From NCBI GenBank assembly GCA_015494035.1, contig WGBZ01000098.1:1-6470 (forward strand): a stretch of 6,470 bases of DNA, given 5' to 3'. A program made the translations under genes and the position numbers. Position 1 is the stretch's first letter. Each line of letters opens with the position of its first letter. Positions 5,164 through 6,470 of this stretch are shown here, one piece after another. Source of the DNA: Lysobacterales bacterium (GTDB lineage: Bacteria; Pseudomonadota; Gammaproteobacteria; Xanthomonadales; Marinicellaceae). A model generated the notes under the pieces. That model saw only the letters and a list, made by a program, of their open reading frames with translations. It was not told the DNA's origin and made no database searches.

Positions 5164-6470
5164 TTATTTGACCTCGCCCTTGCCCGTGGTCCAGCGCGGA
5201 TCACTGGCGGCCTTGGTCTGGCCATTTTGGCGGTTCCACCAGGCGGCATTCATGAAACCCCAGGGGTGGCTCATGCGCACAATGCGGTGGCCGCGCTGCT
5301 CCAGCTGTTTCACAAGGCCCGGGTTGAGGGCGTTTGGCTCCAGGTAAATGGCATCGGGCAGGTACTGGTGGTGGTAGCGGGGCAGGCTGACCCACGATGC
5401 CGGATCGTGGCCGTCAAAAAAGTCCAGTATGCCCAGCAGCACCATGGTGATAATGCGGCTGCCGCCGGGCGTGCCAATCACAGCCACTTCGTCATTGCCC
5501 ATCACAAAGGTCGGCGTCATGCTCGACAGCGGCCGCTTGCCCGGTTGGATGGCATTGGCTTCACCGCCAATGAGGCCATAGGCATTGGGTTCACCCGGTT
5601 TGGCAGAAAAATCATCCATTTCGTTGTTGAACAGCACGCCGGTGCCCTTGGCCACAAAGCCCGAAGCCAGGCTGGTATTGACCGTCAAGGTGGCCGAGAC
5701 CAGATTGCCCTCGTGGTCGATGATGGAAAAATGGGTGGTGTGATTGCCTTGCGGCACCTGTTTCAGGCCCGGTAACAAGTCGCTGGGCATGGCCTTGTCA
5801 TCGCGAATGCTGGCGCGCAGGCCGTCGGCGTAATAAGGGTGAATCAGCCGTTTGGCGGGAATATCCACAAAGTCCGGATCGCCCAGGTAGACGCTGCGGT
5901 CGCGGTAGGCGCGGCGCATGGCCTCGACGGTCAGGTGTACGCGTTTGGCTGGGTCGGTTTTGGCCATTTCCGTCAGGTCCCAGGCCGAAAGGATATTCAG
6001 CATGGTGGCCAGGGCGATACCGCCGGAGGAAGGTGGCGGCGCCGTGACCAGGGTTTTGCCCCGGTAGGTGGTGTAAATGGGCGGGCGTTCCTTGATGCGG
6101 TAATTTTTCAAATCAGCGCGTGTCCAGATGCCGCCGGCTTTGTGGCTGGCTTTGACCAGCTTGCGGGCCACCGGCCCGGCGTAAAATCCGTCATGGCCAT
6201 TTTTGGCCAGGGCGCGTAAGGTTTTGGCCAGGTCAGGCCGCTTGATGATGTCACCCACCTTTGGCACGCGGCCGTTGATGAGAAAGGCTTTCTGGCTGGC
6301 CGGGTACCGGCGGATGACGTCAATTTTCCGCTGGATGGCTTCCACGTAGCGCGGGTAGGCGGGGAAACCCTGCTCGGCAATGCGGATGGCCGGTGCCAGA
6401 CTTTCCGCCAGGGGCAGTTTGCCGTAATTTTTGCTCAGGTGCACCATGCCCGCGGGCTGGCCGGGAATAC
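5164..6470 (-). CDS. ggt: Gamma-glutamyltransferase (5' end outside window)
   Basis: The frame is open at the right edge and ends with TAA at 5164-5166, giving the last 434 residues of an enzyme usually about 560-590 long. It cleaves the gamma-glutamyl bond of glutathione and related peptides, normally in the periplasm, after cutting itself into two subunits. The visible start, IPGQPAGM, fits the family (VPGTVAGF in E. coli), so the ATG at 6447 is internal. Numbering from that Met, conserved segments are APPPSSGG (136-143), RSVYLGDPDF (184-193), the autoprocessing Thr237 in NHTTHFS (5737-5739), N257 (E. coli N411), MDDFSAKPG with D279 (E. coli D433), PLSSM with S308 and S309, and TPGGSRII. 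E276 replaces E. coli Q430. The lid loop (PGEPNAYGLIGG, with Y290 matching Y444) is present. The signal peptide and the substrate-binding Arg of the large subunit lie beyond the window. It is the most upstream visible gene of the block. Confidence 0.95.
   Translation of the reverse strand, partial: IPGQPAGMVHLSKNYGKLPLAESLAPAIRIAEQGFPAYPRYVEAIQRKIDVIRRYPASQKAFLINGRVPKVGDIIKRPDLAKTLRALAKNGHDGFYAGPVARKLVKASHKAGGIWTRADLKNYRIKERPPIYTTYRGKTLVTAPPPSSGGIALATMLNILSAWDLTEMAKTDPAKRVHLTVEAMRRAYRDRSVYLGDPDFVDIPAKRLIHPYYADGLRASIRDDKAMPSDLLPGLKQVPQGNHTTHFSIIDHEGNLVSATLTVNTSLASGFVAKGTGVLFNNEMDDFSAKPGEPNAYGLIGGEANAIQPGKRPLSSMTPTFVMGNDEVAVIGTPGGSRIITMVLLGILDFFDGHDPASWVSLPRYHHQYLPDAIYLEPNALNPGLVKQLEQRGHRIVRMSHPWGFMNAAWWNRQNGQTKAASDPRWTTGKGEVK

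Overview
The window reads as an ordinary chromosomal segment of a gammaproteobacterium, with a GC content that looks moderately high (judged by eye). The assignment rests on two E. coli-like housekeeping proteins: the C-terminal part of exodeoxyribonuclease I (SbcB), found mainly in Gammaproteobacteria, and a TrmH tRNA methyltransferase that follows the E. coli protein along most of its length. I cannot name a genus. There are no RNA genes, transposons, CRISPR arrays or phage genes, and no stretch looks foreign in base or codon use.

Left part, plus strand (1-1507): the 3' end of sbcB, cut by the window edge, then about 220 bp of noncoding DNA, then a small gene for an exported protein of unknown function. 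It has a clear Shine-Dalgarno site and a clear signal peptide.

Right part, minus strand (1537-6470): five tightly packed genes that look like one operon, transcribed from the right edge leftwards. In order they are gamma-glutamyltransferase (5' end outside the window), an MBL-fold metallo-hydrolase, a MAPEG-family membrane protein, a secreted alkaline phosphatase, and trmH. Gaps are 40 nt, 1 nt, 20 nt and a 4-nt ATGA overlap. No promoter or terminator is convincing inside this block, so its promoter probably lies beyond the right edge. The two gene sets converge with only 29 nt between stop codons.

How the genes may work together: the gamma-glutamyltransferase and the alkaline phosphatase should both act in the periplasm, releasing amino acids from glutathione or gamma-glutamyl peptides and phosphate from phosphomonoesters. 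The MAPEG protein belongs to a superfamily that includes membrane glutathione transferases, and the MBL superfamily includes glyoxalase II, so a glutathione or detoxification theme is possible but unproven. trmH looks like a housekeeping passenger whose translation depends on the phosphatase gene.

The most notable detail is that the phosphatase is of the animal-like type: both active-site histidines, the mature-chain cysteine pair and most of the fourth-metal site match human placental alkaline phosphatase, not E. coli PhoA. I found no clearly new multi-gene system. The unknown exported protein and the unusual operon are the best leads.
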